Counted from the stretch's first letter, positions 51,613-60,313 are shown. The stretch: DNA of 64,000 bases from CAZEHS01 sp964649745 (GCA_964649745.1 CAZYQI010000001.1:62001-126000); one strand, 5' to 3'. A program made the numbers and translations. Notes: generated by a model not told the origin, from the letters alone.

Positions 51613-52493
51613 GATAAGCCTCCCATCATTCCCAACAGCTTGGCCAGCTCCACGGTCTGACGGGCGCGGTTGATAATAGGCGCATCCACCATTTTACCGT
51701 CCAGTGAGAATACACCCTTGCCTTCCTTCTCCGCCTCTTCCATGGCCTCCAGCACCCGCTGGGCATGACGGATTTCCGCCACTTCCGGTGCGTAGGCGCT
51801 GTGGATGGTTTCCACTTGTCGGGGATTGATGGCAGCCTTGCCGGTGAAGCCCAGATTTCGTGCTTTCAGGGTGTCCCAGCGAAGCCCTTCGAAATTGTCT
51901 ACATCTGTGAAGGGGGTATCAATGGCATCAATGCCGAAGGCCTTGCAGGCCACCGCCACTCGGTTCCGTGCATAGGCGATTTCTTCGCCCTCCAGAGTGC
52001 GCCGCACGCCCATATCCGCCGTGTAGTCCTCGCCGCCGAACAGGATGCCCACGTTACGCGAGGATGCCTTAATCACAGCTTCTATTGTTTCCAAGCCGAA
52101 GGCGCTTTCAATCAAGGGAATCAGCTTGATCGAGCCAGCAGGAATATCATGCTTTCGTTCAAGCAGGTCCAACGTTTCGGAGGCCTGCCGGATCTGTTCT
52201 TCATCTGCCTTGGGCAGCAAAATAGCATGGGGCTTTACCGCCGCCATGGCTTCCAAATCCTTGGGCCCGTAAGCGGTTGTCAAGGGATTGATCCGTACAA
52301 CAATCTCGGAAGCTCCGAAATCAACCGTTTCTATGGCCTTGCCCACCAAAATCCGGGCGCTGTCCTTTTCGGTAAGGCTTACGGCGTCCTCAAGATCCAG
52401 AATGATGGAATCGGCACCCAGAACCCCGGCGTTCTGAAGCATGCCGGGGTTGTTTCCAGGAATGAAAAGCATGGTCCGTCTCAGGGCTCCCAT
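51609..52493 (-). CDS. citE: Citramalate (citrate) lyase beta subunit
   Basis: 294 residues, TIM-barrel HpcH/HpaI-CitE family. It cleaves citramalyl-thioester to pyruvate and acetyl-carrier. Marks: LFIPGNNPGMLQNA, SIILDLEDAVSLTEKDSAR (metal and substrate acids), VVRINPLTT, IPLIESAFGLE, LFGGEDYTADMGV and KAAINPRQVETIH. The start overlaps the citD stop as TAATG and its own stop overlaps citF, showing a tightly coupled citD-citE-citF unit. Confidence 0.94.
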   Translation of the reverse strand: MGALRRTMLFIPGNNPGMLQNAGVLGADSIILDLEDAVSLTEKDSARILVGKAIETVDFGASEIVVRINPLTTAYGPKDLEAMAAVKPHAILLPKADEEQIRQASETLDLLERKHDIPAGSIKLIPLIESAFGLETIEAVIKASSRNVGILFGGEDYTADMGVRRTLEGEEIAYARNRVAVACKAFGIDAIDTPFTDVDNFEGLRWDTLKARNLGFTGKAAINPRQVETIHSAYAPEVAEIRHAQRVLEAMEEAEKEGKGVFSLDGKMVDAPIINRARQTVELAKLLGMMGGLS

Positions 52494-52768
52494 TATTGCA
52501 CCTCTTCCGTTGCCCGCATTACAGCGGTTTCAACCCGGGCCTCAATGGTGTAGTCCAAAGCGCCCTTGTCCTGAGCCTTGATACGTGCATCCTCAACGCC
52601 CAGTTTTTCAAGGGTTTCCATGATCACTTCACGGATCCGGTCGCCAAACTGCTGCATAACGATGCTTTCCAGCTCCAATTCAATCCCCGGTTTTTCCCCG
52701 GGCATCACCATCACAACGATGTCGTTGGATTCCAGGGTTCCTGCTTTTGCCACCTTGGTTATCTTCAT
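52493..52768 (-). CDS. citD: Citramalate (citrate) lyase acyl carrier (gamma) subunit
   Basis: 91 residues. CitD carries the 2'-(5''-phosphoribosyl)-3'-dephospho-CoA arm. The attachment Ser14 is seen in AGTLESNDIVV, in the usual place. The rest is the conserved small alpha/beta fold with a central VMQQFGDRIREVI helix and a C-terminal strand of alternating residues (YTIEARVETAVMRA). It overlaps the preceding mesaconase beta gene (ATGA) and citE (TAATG). Confidence 0.94.
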   Translation of the reverse strand: MKITKVAKAGTLESNDIVVMVMPGEKPGIELELESIVMQQFGDRIREVIMETLEKLGVEDARIKAQDKGALDYTIEARVETAVMRATEEVQ

Positions 52769-53343
52769 GCCTTCGCACCTTCGTTCTTTTCTGATTCGTT
52801 CAGATAGGCCTGCTGGCCGATTTCATAGTAGTTATTGCCCTGTGAGTCGATGGCAACGATCACCGGCATATCCTCCACCACCAGCCTGCGAACCGCCTCA
52901 GCGCCCAGTTCCTCATAGGCAATAATCTCCACACTCTTGATGCAGTTGGCGATGACAGCGGCGGCTCCCCCGATGGCGGCAAAATACACCGCGCCGTTCT
53001 TCTTGATGGAGTCGATAACCTGTGGGGTTCTGGCCCCCTTGCCGATCATTCCTTTAAGGCCCAGATCCAGCAGCGTTGGGGTGTAGACATCCATACGGCC
53101 GCTGGTGGTGGGGCCTGCGGAACCGATGACATGGCCCGGCTTTGCCGGTGTGGGGCCCACATAATAGATGATGGCATCCTTGATATCAAAGGGGAGTGAG
53201 CCCCCTGCGGCCAGAAGCTCCGTCATTTTCTTGTGTGCGGCATCCCGAGCGGTATAGATGGTGCCCGAAATAAGCACCACATCTCCGGCTTTAAGGGTAC
53301 CGGCCTTCTCAGCGGTAAGCGGCGTCGTAACGCGGATTTCCAT
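52765..53343 (-). CDS. Mesaconase / class I fumarase-type hydratase, beta subunit
   Basis: 192 residues. The C-terminal domain of class I hydro-lyases: GDVVLISGTIYTARDAAHKKM, YYVGPTPAKPGHVIGSAGPTTSGRMD (key residues GPTP, GSAGPTTSxRMD), GKGARTPQVIDSI and IAYEELGAEAVRRLVVEDMPVIVAID. In a glmSLE-mal operon the two-subunit hydratase is expected to hydrate mesaconate to (S)-citramalate rather than act as fumarase; sequence alone does not separate these. AGGAGG is 9 bases before the ATG; it starts 13 bases after the alpha gene and overlaps citD. Confidence 0.9.
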   Translation of the reverse strand: MEIRVTTPLTAEKAGTLKAGDVVLISGTIYTARDAAHKKMTELLAAGGSLPFDIKDAIIYYVGPTPAKPGHVIGSAGPTTSGRMDVYTPTLLDLGLKGMIGKGARTPQVIDSIKKNGAVYFAAIGGAAAVIANCIKSVEIIAYEELGAEAVRRLVVEDMPVIVAIDSQGNNYYEIGQQAYLNESEKNEGAKA

Positions 53344-53356
53344 GGGTGTGCCCTCC

Positions 53357-54199
53357 TTAAAGCTCTATTTCTGCGTGCCGTGCGGCATGGCAGTTGATGT
53401 TCACAGCCACAGGAAGCCCTGCAATGTGAGTGGGATAGGTTTCGATATGAACAGCCAGTGCGGTTGTCCGTCCGCCAAAGCCTTGGGGACCAACACCCAG
53501 GGCGTTGACCTTCTCAAGGATGGTGGCTTCCAGCTCTTCATAATATGGAACGGGATTCTTGGAATCCAGGGAACGCATCAGGGCCTTTTTCGCCATGCCG
53601 GCAACCCGGTCGAAGGTGCCGCCGATGCCGATACCCACGATGATGGGGGGGCACGGATTGGAGCCCGCCAACAGAACCGTTTCCAGCACGAAAGCGATGA
53701 CCCCCTCAAGACCCTCTGAAGGCTTCAACATCTTCAAACGGCTCATGTTCTCGGAGCCGAAGCCCTTGGGGGCCACGGTGATTTTAAGGTGCTCTCCGGC
53801 AACCAGGGAGTACGCAATGGAAGCCGGGGTATTGTCCCCGGTGTTCACACGGTTCAGCGGGTCTCCCACAACGGATTTTCGAAGAAACCCCTCAGAATAG
53901 CCCTGACGAACCCCTTCGTTGATGGCATCCTCCAAAAGGCCGCCGGTGATATGCACATCTTGTCCCAGTTCTACGGAAACATAAACCATGCCGGTATCCT
54001 GACAGATGGGCAACACCCCTTCCGAGGCGATGGTGAAGTTCTCAACAATGCGGTCCAGAATAATGCCCGCGGATTGGAAGGGCTCATTTTTCCGCATATC
54101 CACAATGCGCCGCTTCACGTCTTCCGGGAGTTGATAATTGGTTTGTATACAGGCGGTTTTCACCGCGGTGATGATTTCGCTCACGTTAATTTCTTTCAT
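53357..54199 (-). CDS. Mesaconase / class I fumarase-type hydratase, alpha subunit
   Basis: 280 residues. The three cysteines for the catalytic 4Fe-4S cluster appear in PICQDTGMVYV (about residue 62), SNPCPPIIVGIGIGGTFD (about 183) and NINCHAARH near the C-terminus. MSRLKMLKPSEGLEG and FGGRTTALAVHIETYPTHIAGLP are further class I marks. It hydrates mesaconate to citramalate in the methylaspartate route, with the beta subunit encoded just after it. The cluster is oxygen-sensitive, consistent with anaerobic life. A 345-base gap with a repeat element separates it from mal. Confidence 0.9.
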   Translation of the reverse strand: MKEINVSEIITAVKTACIQTNYQLPEDVKRRIVDMRKNEPFQSAGIILDRIVENFTIASEGVLPICQDTGMVYVSVELGQDVHITGGLLEDAINEGVRQGYSEGFLRKSVVGDPLNRVNTGDNTPASIAYSLVAGEHLKITVAPKGFGSENMSRLKMLKPSEGLEGVIAFVLETVLLAGSNPCPPIIVGIGIGGTFDRVAGMAKKALMRSLDSKNPVPYYEELEATILEKVNALGVGPQGFGGRTTALAVHIETYPTHIAGLPVAVNINCHAARHAEIEL

Positions 54200-54227
54200 A
54201 ATGCACCTCGCAGGACGAAGAATAGTA

Positions 54228-54487
54228 AACCTTTAGCCACAGATGTCGCAGATGAAAACCGATGGGTATACTTGTATTTTATTGAGCTTCTACACTTATC
54301 TATAGTTTATCAGAATGCATGCGCTAAAACTATCCAGAACCGGGATACCCCGATTTTTCTATGAGCCTGCCGTCAAAAACTGTTTTTAGATTTCAATATA
54401 TGATGACGTGCATCCCAATAAAATCAGTTTTTAGGATAAGAACAGACCCATCGTCCTTCATCTGTGTGCATCTGTGGCAATGTTTTG
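54228..54487. repeat. CAGATG-ended MITE-like element B
   Basis: The left end (54228-54267) reads TTTAGCCACAGATGTCGCAGATGAAAACCGATGGG in two parts, and the right end (54448-54487) is its imperfect inverse (CCCATCG, CATCTGTG, CATCTGTGGCAA). About 180 bases lie between, with no open frame of interest. It occupies most of the 345-base gap between mal and the mesaconase alpha gene; nothing else was recognised there. Confidence 0.78.
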
Positions 54488-54544
54488 TTCATTATAAACC
54501 AAAGAAGCCATGGGCTAGCCAGGCTTCTTCGGCAATCGTGGGGA

Positions 54545-55789
54545 TTATTTTCGTCTGTTAGCCAGAGCAATGACCCTATTCATTTCGTTATTCACGATCA
54601 TATAGCCTTCATCAACGCCCATGCCCGGCTTTGCCAGCACCTGGTCTGCGCCGCAGGCCATGGCGATTTGGGTGGTAACTTCAGCGGAGCGGTTTGTTTC
54701 GTTGCAGGTACCGCCGCTGTATGCGCCGATGCCCCGCTGCTTGCAGTACAGGATGGCTTCAATGATGTTGTTCACGCCCCCAAGGTCCGGGGTTTTGATC
54801 TGAAGCATATGGCCGGATTTGTTGTCTGCGAAGTAGGCAACGTCCTCAAAGGTGTTGCACCATTCGTCGGCAACGATCTCCACGTTAATGCCTTTGGAAT
54901 CCATGTAGCTTCTCAGCTCTTTGAGGGCAATCATTTGCTTTTCGCGATCATCTACATCCATGGGGCCTTCAATACGGAGCTTGAAGGGTTTTGCTGCCTG
55001 CTCAAGGGTGCCGATGTATTCTGCCATGCCGCTGATGTTGTCGTTACCCAAAGCCATGCCGATGGTGCCGTACACATCGATATGGAAAATGGGGCTGTAG
55101 TCTTCGCTGGTGCGCAGCTTGATAACGCGGTCACGGAGCCAGCCGACATACTCCAGCAGGATTTCGCCTTTTTTGCCCAGCTTGGTTTCTACGTGGTTGA
55201 TCAGGGCGTGGGGCATAACGTCAATGCCTTTGATGATCATCTTGTCCACGTTATTGTAGCGATCGTCTCCGGATTGTGCAAAGATAGCCACACGGCCGAT
55301 ATTTACGCCGGTTTTGTATTCGTCTGCAACAACCTCAGCCATGGTGATGTGGCGGGTTTTCGCAACCGCGTCCAAAATGGCCTGTGTCACGCCGTAGCGG
55401 ATGGCTGTGTGCATCTTCTTGCCGCCGATCTGCATGGCGTCAAACTCTTCCGCCAGGGCTTTGAAGGTGGTGATTTCACGGCCAATCAGTTTAGGAGCGA
55501 TCTCTTTTTCAATTACCGGAATGAAGTCCGCAGCGATGAAGAGGGGGTCACGACCGCCTGCACCGGAGTACTGAACGGCAGCACAGTCACCGTGAGCAAC
55601 CTGGCCGTCTTCCAGCACCAGCATAACGGAGATGGATTCACCGGCTACGCGGATGTTGTTGAAGCCCGGCGTCACCGCTTCACCGGTATACGTAAAGCCG
55701 TCATGGCCTGCGCCGTTCTTGATGGCCCGTTGGTCGTCGAAGTAAAAACCGGTTCTTCCTGCTGAGCAAATCACGTCGATAATTTTCAT
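54545..55789 (-). CDS. mal: Methylaspartate ammonia-lyase
   Basis: 414 residues, the usual length. It deaminates (2S,3S)-3-methylaspartate to mesaconate. Enolase-superfamily fold: N-terminal capping domain (YTGEAVTPGFNNIRVAGESI), then the barrel with HALINHVETKLG (His region), the metal ligands in FHIDVYGTIG, IEGPMD and IVADEWCNT, and the catalytic lysine in HMLQIKTPDLGG. The C-terminal CNETNRSAEVTTQIA is also typical. GGAGA precedes the ATG. It is the fourth gene of the operon, after glmE and a repeat element. Confidence 0.96.
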   Translation of the reverse strand: MKIIDVICSAGRTGFYFDDQRAIKNGAGHDGFTYTGEAVTPGFNNIRVAGESISVMLVLEDGQVAHGDCAAVQYSGAGGRDPLFIAADFIPVIEKEIAPKLIGREITTFKALAEEFDAMQIGGKKMHTAIRYGVTQAILDAVAKTRHITMAEVVADEYKTGVNIGRVAIFAQSGDDRYNNVDKMIIKGIDVMPHALINHVETKLGKKGEILLEYVGWLRDRVIKLRTSEDYSPIFHIDVYGTIGMALGNDNISGMAEYIGTLEQAAKPFKLRIEGPMDVDDREKQMIALKELRSYMDSKGINVEIVADEWCNTFEDVAYFADNKSGHMLQIKTPDLGGVNNIIEAILYCKQRGIGAYSGGTCNETNRSAEVTTQIAMACGADQVLAKPGMGVDEGYMIVNNEMNRVIALANRRK

Positions 55790-55840
55790 GATAGTCTCCT
55801 TTTTATGATTAATGGGTGGGGTGTTTTGGGGGTTATCTTT

Positions 55841-55984
55841 ACCTCCCTGGCCCTTGTCTCAGCAACGCTTGACAAAATCAAGATTTTGAAGCGTTGCTGG
55901 CCTATGGACATAAGCGACCTGCACAAAATCTAAGATTTTGGCAGTCTGCTTAACGGAGGTGGCACCGAAGGTGACGGTGGGAGT
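55841..55984. repeat. CTCCC/GTCAC module with a 105-110-bp hairpin-bearing insertion
   Basis: ACCTCCCT at the left end and GGAGGTGGCACCGAAGGTGACGGTGGGAGT in two parts at the right (55955-55984) are one module as seen at 61294-61337, but its loop is split by extra DNA. The extra DNA contains the stem CAGCAACGCTT / AAGCGTTGCTG and the direct pieces ACAAAATCnAAGATTTTG. It lies between glmE and mal. Confidence 0.75.
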
Positions 55985-55990
55985 TCTTTC

Positions 55991-57490
55991 CTACTCCGTC
56001 TTATACATATACTTCTTCATGCTCTTCAGCGCATCGGGCTCTTTGTCCGGGCGTCCGATCAGGTTGCCGCGGCTTACAGCGTAAACGTCGTCGATGGTCA
56101 TCTTGAAGCTTACCTGACGGCCCTCGAACAATCCCCGCTCCTCCAGCTTGTTGCGGTTAAAGTCCTTGATATCCTGAGCCAGGGGAACGTTGCCGAAATC
56201 CAGGTAACGGATGGCCCCTTCGTTGTCTCGGGCAGGCATCATTTTGCCGGCATTGTGGATGGACGGAGCAAACGGAATGTCCAGCACGCCTGCGGCAAAG
56301 GCTCTTACGGTACCGATGGCCAGGTCGCCGTTGCCCAGCTCGAATACCTTATCAAGGATACACTGAGTCTCTGCTTTGATCATGCGGCTTTCGTTGATTT
56401 GTTCAACGCTGAGGGGCATTTTTTGTTCGTTGAGAAGGTTCAGCACCATCTTAGTGGCCTTGATGCCTTGGGCATTGGCTTCTTTTGTAGGAATCCCGTA
56501 GGCTTCGTGAGGGGTTTTTACGATAACCTTGGTGGCCCCAGCCAGGGAAGCTGCAATGGCACCCATGGAGATGACGCCGAAGGCCTTGGACTCGTCCTGC
56601 GGGAAGCCTCCCATCCATTGGTGGAACACGGTGGTGAGGAACACATCGTAGCCGTAGGCTTTGAGGTATTCGTTACACTGGTTTTCAAGGGCGCGGATGG
56701 CCGCAACGTCCTGCACCAGGTTTCCGCACTGGCCGTAGCCCACGGTGATGTTCCGTACGCCCTGCTCTGCTGCCAGAAGTGCTTCGATGATGGCAACGGC
56801 ATTGGACATGCTGGGGGGAACCAGGGTTCCTGTAAGCGGCCCGAAGGGCTCGCGGTTCAGGGATACGCCGGCATCCTCGTATACGCCGACCAAGCGGTCA
56901 CAGTACTGCCAGTCGCGGATAGTCTGCTCTAGGCTTACCTTTTTGGCATAGGGAATGTTGTAGGAGATGCCGCCGCCCTCGTTGGAGGTCCAGCCGGCAG
57001 CGTGGATGATTTCGGTGAGAAGTCGGGCGTCCGGTGTGCCGTGACGGGCCTGAAGGGGCAGGTTCACCGCTTCGAATACCCGTTTACAGCCGTGCACGCC
57101 GTGGTTTACCCCGGGAAAGCCGTTGAGCAGGGAACGACCGGCTTGCTGGCTCTCGCGGATGGCCTTGTCCGCTTCGTTATATTTGTTCTGACGGGTGTAG
57201 CTGTCGATGGTGCTGGGCAGAAGGTCTGCGCCGCCTTCATCCTGAAGGTAGGTCAGCAGGTTGATATGCTCGTCGATCAGGGCAACGCCGGCTCGGGGCT
57301 GTGCCAGGGTGATGCCGTTCTCCTTGGCGTAACGGAGCTTGGCAGGAAAGCTCTTATGACTTGGAATCTTCTTCTGGTACGCAATGGCTTCCTGCAGGTC
57401 CACTTCTTTCCCTGTGGGCCACTGTTTCAGCACCTCTTCACGGATCTTGTAAAATTCGTCTTCCGTCATCTTGATATTTTTAAGTTCCAT
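55991..57490 (-). CDS. glmE: Glutamate mutase (methylaspartate mutase) epsilon subunit
   Basis: 499 residues from the ATG at 57490, 7 bases after AAGGAG; the ATG two codons earlier is too close. GlmE is the TIM-barrel subunit that binds glutamate, and with GlmS and adenosylcobalamin gives (2S,3S)-3-methylaspartate. Marks: SYTRQNKYNEADKAIRESQQAGRSLLNGFPGVNHGV (key residues SYTRxN, LLNGFPxVNHG), SNEGGGISYNIPYAKK, the glutamate-binding FGPLTGTLVPPS and TVGYGQCGNLVQDVAA. It follows glmL by 12 bases. Confidence 0.96.
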   Translation of the reverse strand: MELKNIKMTEDEFYKIREEVLKQWPTGKEVDLQEAIAYQKKIPSHKSFPAKLRYAKENGITLAQPRAGVALIDEHINLLTYLQDEGGADLLPSTIDSYTRQNKYNEADKAIRESQQAGRSLLNGFPGVNHGVHGCKRVFEAVNLPLQARHGTPDARLLTEIIHAAGWTSNEGGGISYNIPYAKKVSLEQTIRDWQYCDRLVGVYEDAGVSLNREPFGPLTGTLVPPSMSNAVAIIEALLAAEQGVRNITVGYGQCGNLVQDVAAIRALENQCNEYLKAYGYDVFLTTVFHQWMGGFPQDESKAFGVISMGAIAASLAGATKVIVKTPHEAYGIPTKEANAQGIKATKMVLNLLNEQKMPLSVEQINESRMIKAETQCILDKVFELGNGDLAIGTVRAFAAGVLDIPFAPSIHNAGKMMPARDNEGAIRYLDFGNVPLAQDIKDFNRNKLEERGLFEGRQVSFKMTIDDVYAVSRGNLIGRPDKEPDALKSMKKYMYKTE

Positions 57491-57502
57491 CTGCATACTC
57501 CT

Positions 57503-58897
57503 TCACCGGTCGCAATCCGTTATGTTATTTTTCATTATTCTCAGTGCAATATCGGGATGATCCTGTGCAAGCAGCCCCATGGCCGAAAAGATGTACTTTT
57601 TGTCCAGCAGGAGCCGTGGACTTTGCGGTTTAAGGCACACAGGGTTCTCTTCGTCGAAAAGTCCTGCTTTCAGGATTTCAGCGGCATTCTTGCTTTCTAC
57701 CAGCACGCCGCCGGTTCCGATAACGCAATTCACCTTGGTAAGATCCTTGCCGGTCTGCGATATCAACGCACCCATGGGGGTGTACAGGGTTTCGATGACG
57801 CCCACATGCCTGTCCATGGAAAGCTCCACGGCCACCTTGGCGATGGATTCATCGAAGGCTGTTTCCTCCTGGGTTCCCGGCAGATGTTCCACATTGGTTG
57901 ACAGATGCCGGCAGGTTTCTTCGATGTTTATGTCTTCCCGCCTGAGGTACTTACGGATTTTCCGGGTACCGCTGGCTTCCCAGAGGGACAGCGCCGAGTA
58001 GCGCATGCCCAGATCCCCTTCCACCGTACGCTTGGCAAAGGGTTCTTCCAGTCCCTTCATGGTGACCCCGGCCTGCGTGGGCTCCCCTTCCGCTATGGAG
58101 TGAACATCTGTGGTAGCCCCGCCGATATCGATTACGATCAGATCCCCGATGCCGTCTTCAAGGTCCGTGCCTGTACTGAGCAGTTCAGCGGCCTTGAGAA
58201 CCGCGGCGGGTGTGGGCATCAGAATGCCGCTGATCATATCCTGTGCGACATGCATGCCCTTGGCATCGGTGATGCGCTCCATGAAGATTTCCCGTATCTT
58301 TTCCCGGGCTGGCTCCACATTGAGCACATTGAGACGGGGCATGACATTTTCCGTTTCCCGGTAGAAAATGCCGCTTTCATTGAATATATCTTCCACATCG
58401 TCCAGAGCCGACTTGTTGCCTGCAATCACCACGGGTATCTTCACCCCATGCTGTGCCAGCTTTTCAGCATTATGGATGATGCATTCTTTATTGCCGCCGT
58501 CGGTTCCCCCGGCCAGGAGGATCATATCCGGCAGGAGCTTTTCCATGGCGGCTATGTCCCGGCGGGTAATATCGTGATCCAGCACCTTCAGCACTCGTGC
58601 TCCGGCACCCAGGGCCGCCCGTTTCGCCGCTTCCGCGGTGAGTTCCGGTACCAGGCCGATGGCAATCATCTTAAGGCCCCCGGCAGCCGAGGAGCAGGCC
58701 AGCTTTTTCACATAATTGATTTCACGCCCCTGCAGGGTTTCATTGAGCTTGGCAAGAGCCTTTTCGTAGCCCTCCATGATATCCGTCTCCACCGTGGTCA
58801 TATCCTTGGCGGTTCCCAGTATCACCTCATTCTCAATATCCACTGCAGTCAGCTTTGTATAGGTACTGCCAAAGTCAATCAACAGATACGCGTTCAC
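57503..58897 (-). CDS. glmL: GlmL/MutL ATPase, reactivase of glutamate mutase
   Basis: 464 residues from a GTG at 58897, which has GGAG 8 bases upstream and yields MNAYLLIDFGSTYTK; a GTG/ATG pair at 58906/58903 lies almost on that site and is less likely. ASKHA ATPase: phosphate 1 DFGSTYTKLTAV, phosphate 2 IDIGGATTDVHS, adenosine segment GTGGVLVES. It is inferred to chaperone or reactivate GlmSE by exchanging damaged cobalamin. The gene order glmS-glmL-glmE is that of known glutamate fermenters. A paralogue is in the ornithine operon (7240-8610). Confidence 0.94.
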   Translation of the reverse strand: MNAYLLIDFGSTYTKLTAVDIENEVILGTAKDMTTVETDIMEGYEKALAKLNETLQGREINYVKKLACSSAAGGLKMIAIGLVPELTAEAAKRAALGAGARVLKVLDHDITRRDIAAMEKLLPDMILLAGGTDGGNKECIIHNAEKLAQHGVKIPVVIAGNKSALDDVEDIFNESGIFYRETENVMPRLNVLNVEPAREKIREIFMERITDAKGMHVAQDMISGILMPTPAAVLKAAELLSTGTDLEDGIGDLIVIDIGGATTDVHSIAEGEPTQAGVTMKGLEEPFAKRTVEGDLGMRYSALSLWEASGTRKIRKYLRREDINIEETCRHLSTNVEHLPGTQEETAFDESIAKVAVELSMDRHVGVIETLYTPMGALISQTGKDLTKVNCVIGTGGVLVESKNAAEILKAGLFDEENPVCLKPQSPRLLLDKKYIFSAMGLLAQDHPDIALRIMKNNITDCDR

Positions 58898-58929
58898 CGG
58901 CATCACTCCGTTTGTATTGCTTGATTAGT

Positions 58930-59346
58930 TTATTCAGGTTTAGGTAAATTCAGGTCGTCCCGCAGATCCTTGATATCCACTTCCGGATCCGTACCCGGGG
59001 CGTATACGCGGTTAAAGCCCATATCGTAGAATTTCTTCTGTACTTCGTTCCAGTCATGCTTGCCGACAACCAGGTTGCCGCCTACATAAAGAAGGATATC
59101 CTTAAGGCCAGCCTCATCGCATTTTTCCCGAAGGCCCCGGCAGTCGATCTCGCCGTGTCCGTAAAGGGAGGAAACGATGATGCATTTTGCGCTTGTTTCT
59201 TCTGCCGCCTGAATGAATTCTTCCTGAGAAGAAAGCACTCCGATGTTTACCACATTGAATCCGGCCTGCGTGAACGCATAGTCCAGAATTTTGTTGCCGA
59301 CAGCATGACAGTCAGCGCCAATTACGCCCATAACCACAGTAGTCAT
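58930..59346 (-). CDS. glmS: Glutamate mutase sigma (cobalamin-binding) subunit
   Basis: 138 residues from the ATG at 59346, with GGAGG 6 bases upstream; the longer frame to 59454 crosses the promoter and is rejected. The base-off cobalamin signature GADCHAVGNKIL has the cobalt ligand His14 (DxHxxG), followed by the SxL and GG motifs in VSSLYGHGEID and YVGGNLVVG. With GlmE it forms the mutase. It is the first gene of an eleven-gene operon that runs to citX. Confidence 0.96.
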   Translation of the reverse strand: MTTVVMGVIGADCHAVGNKILDYAFTQAGFNVVNIGVLSSQEEFIQAAEETSAKCIIVSSLYGHGEIDCRGLREKCDEAGLKDILLYVGGNLVVGKHDWNEVQKKFYDMGFNRVYAPGTDPEVDIKDLRDDLNLPKPE

Positions 59347-59433
59347 ATGCTTCCTCCGTTTTTTCTCCGGCGAATGAATAATTTCAGAATCCGGAGCATC
59401 CTGTTTCGATTTGCAGGAATTCTTGCTGTTTTT

Positions 59434-59461
59434 AGAATACCATAGCCATGGCATTTTGCAA
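59434..59461 (-). promoter_or_regulatory. Candidate sigma-A promoter of the glutamate fermentation operon
   Basis: TTGCAA (59456-59461) and TATTCT (59434-59439) are separated by 16 bases on the minus strand, about 90 bases before glmS. The spacer contains the palindrome GCCATGGC. The rest of the 334-base gap to the hemerythrin gene holds that gene's terminator and nothing else recognised. Confidence 0.6.
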
Positions 59462-59573
59462 GTAATATTTCATTTTATCAAGGTAAAGTGTTTGGCTTGC
59501 ATGATTAGTTGCATTTCGTATATCTGTTTAATTGTATACCATTCTACAATCGGCCTTTTGCAGAAGGTTGGTC

Positions 59574-59626
59574 GAAAAAAGGACCCTCTCATAGCAGGAT
59601 TAAATACCCACATTTGAGACGGTCCC
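59574..59626 (-). terminator. Terminator of the hemerythrin gene
   Basis: GGACC and CTC-type arms (59581-59590) pair with GAGAC-GGTCC (59616-59625) with one mismatch, followed on the minus strand by six T residues. Confidence 0.75.
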
Positions 59627-59680
59627 TTATCTTTTATTTTTGTTGTTTTCGTCTGAGCAAACCCACTCGGCCAAATCACA

Positions 59681-60097
59681 TTAGCTGATTTGATTACTTT
59701 GGAACAGATCAACATACAGGAAATCGGAGCCACTGATATGTTTGAATACCCAGCTTATGAGAAATTTCAATATTTTTTTCCCATGAGTAATCTGATCCTC
59801 ATCCACGGCCCTTAAATCCAGATTCCCAATCTCTGCAATAAGACTGTTATGCTCCTGGGTATGGGCAACCCGATTCACATAATCCAGCTTTTCGAACAGA
59901 TCCTCTTCAAATTTGAAATGATACACCGTATAGTCTGTCAGCTCGTTGATGATCTCCACCATTCCGTCAAAAATGTCATCTCCCTGCACAGCGTTGGTCA
60001 GCAGCTCTGACAGGCGGCTGGTGAGGGCGATCAGATGCTTGTGTTGATCATCGATGGTTTTTATCCCGGTCTCATATTGCTTATCCCATGTAATCAT
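59681..60097 (-). CDS. Bacteriohemerythrin
   Basis: 138 residues from the ATG at 60097 (GGGGG 8 bases upstream; a TTG at 60112 is in frame). Diiron ligands of the family are all visible: GIKTIDDQHKHLI, YHFKFEEDLF (HxxxE), HTQEHNSLI (HxxxH) and HISGSD near the end (HxxxxD). Such proteins bind O2 and in strict anaerobes are thought to scavenge or sense it. It lies between the glm operon promoter and the divergent glutaminase gene; a functional link is not evident. Confidence 0.92.
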   Translation of the reverse strand: MITWDKQYETGIKTIDDQHKHLIALTSRLSELLTNAVQGDDIFDGMVEIINELTDYTVYHFKFEEDLFEKLDYVNRVAHTQEHNSLIAEIGNLDLRAVDEDQITHGKKILKFLISWVFKHISGSDFLYVDLFQSNQIS

Positions 60098-60252
60098 TTG
60101 CATTTCCCCCAATAGCTATTTATATGGCTTTGGCACCATTATAGCACAGTGATAAACCTACCAAAGATAAGAATTTGTTGTGCGTTCAAACCGCTTTCTC
60201 TGAATCTGTTTTATTTTGCATTAAAACAAATTATATATTTTGATTTTTGTAT

Positions 60253-60281
60253 TTGATATAACTACATATCAGGGATATACT
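60253..60281 (+). promoter_or_regulatory. Sigma-A promoter of glsA
   Basis: TTGATA (60253-60258) and TATACT (60276-60281) are separated by exactly 17 bases, 32 bases before the start codon, in very AT-rich DNA. Confidence 0.72.
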
Positions 60282-60313
60282 AGCTATATAGACCAAGGAA
60301 AACGAGGTGCAAT

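Noticed and set aside
48516..53343. Citrate fermentation operon
   Set aside because: No citrate carrier or oxaloacetate decarboxylase is present, while glmS-glmL-glmE-mal precede the lyase genes, so citramalate is the expected substrate.
54464..55765. 433-codon plus-strand frame antisense to mal
   Set aside because: Mal is unambiguous; the frame starts inside a repeat element and has no support.
59347..59454. 36-residue N-terminal extension of GlmS
   Set aside because: It crosses the promoter candidate and lacks a ribosome site; the family starts at MTTVVMGVIGADCH.
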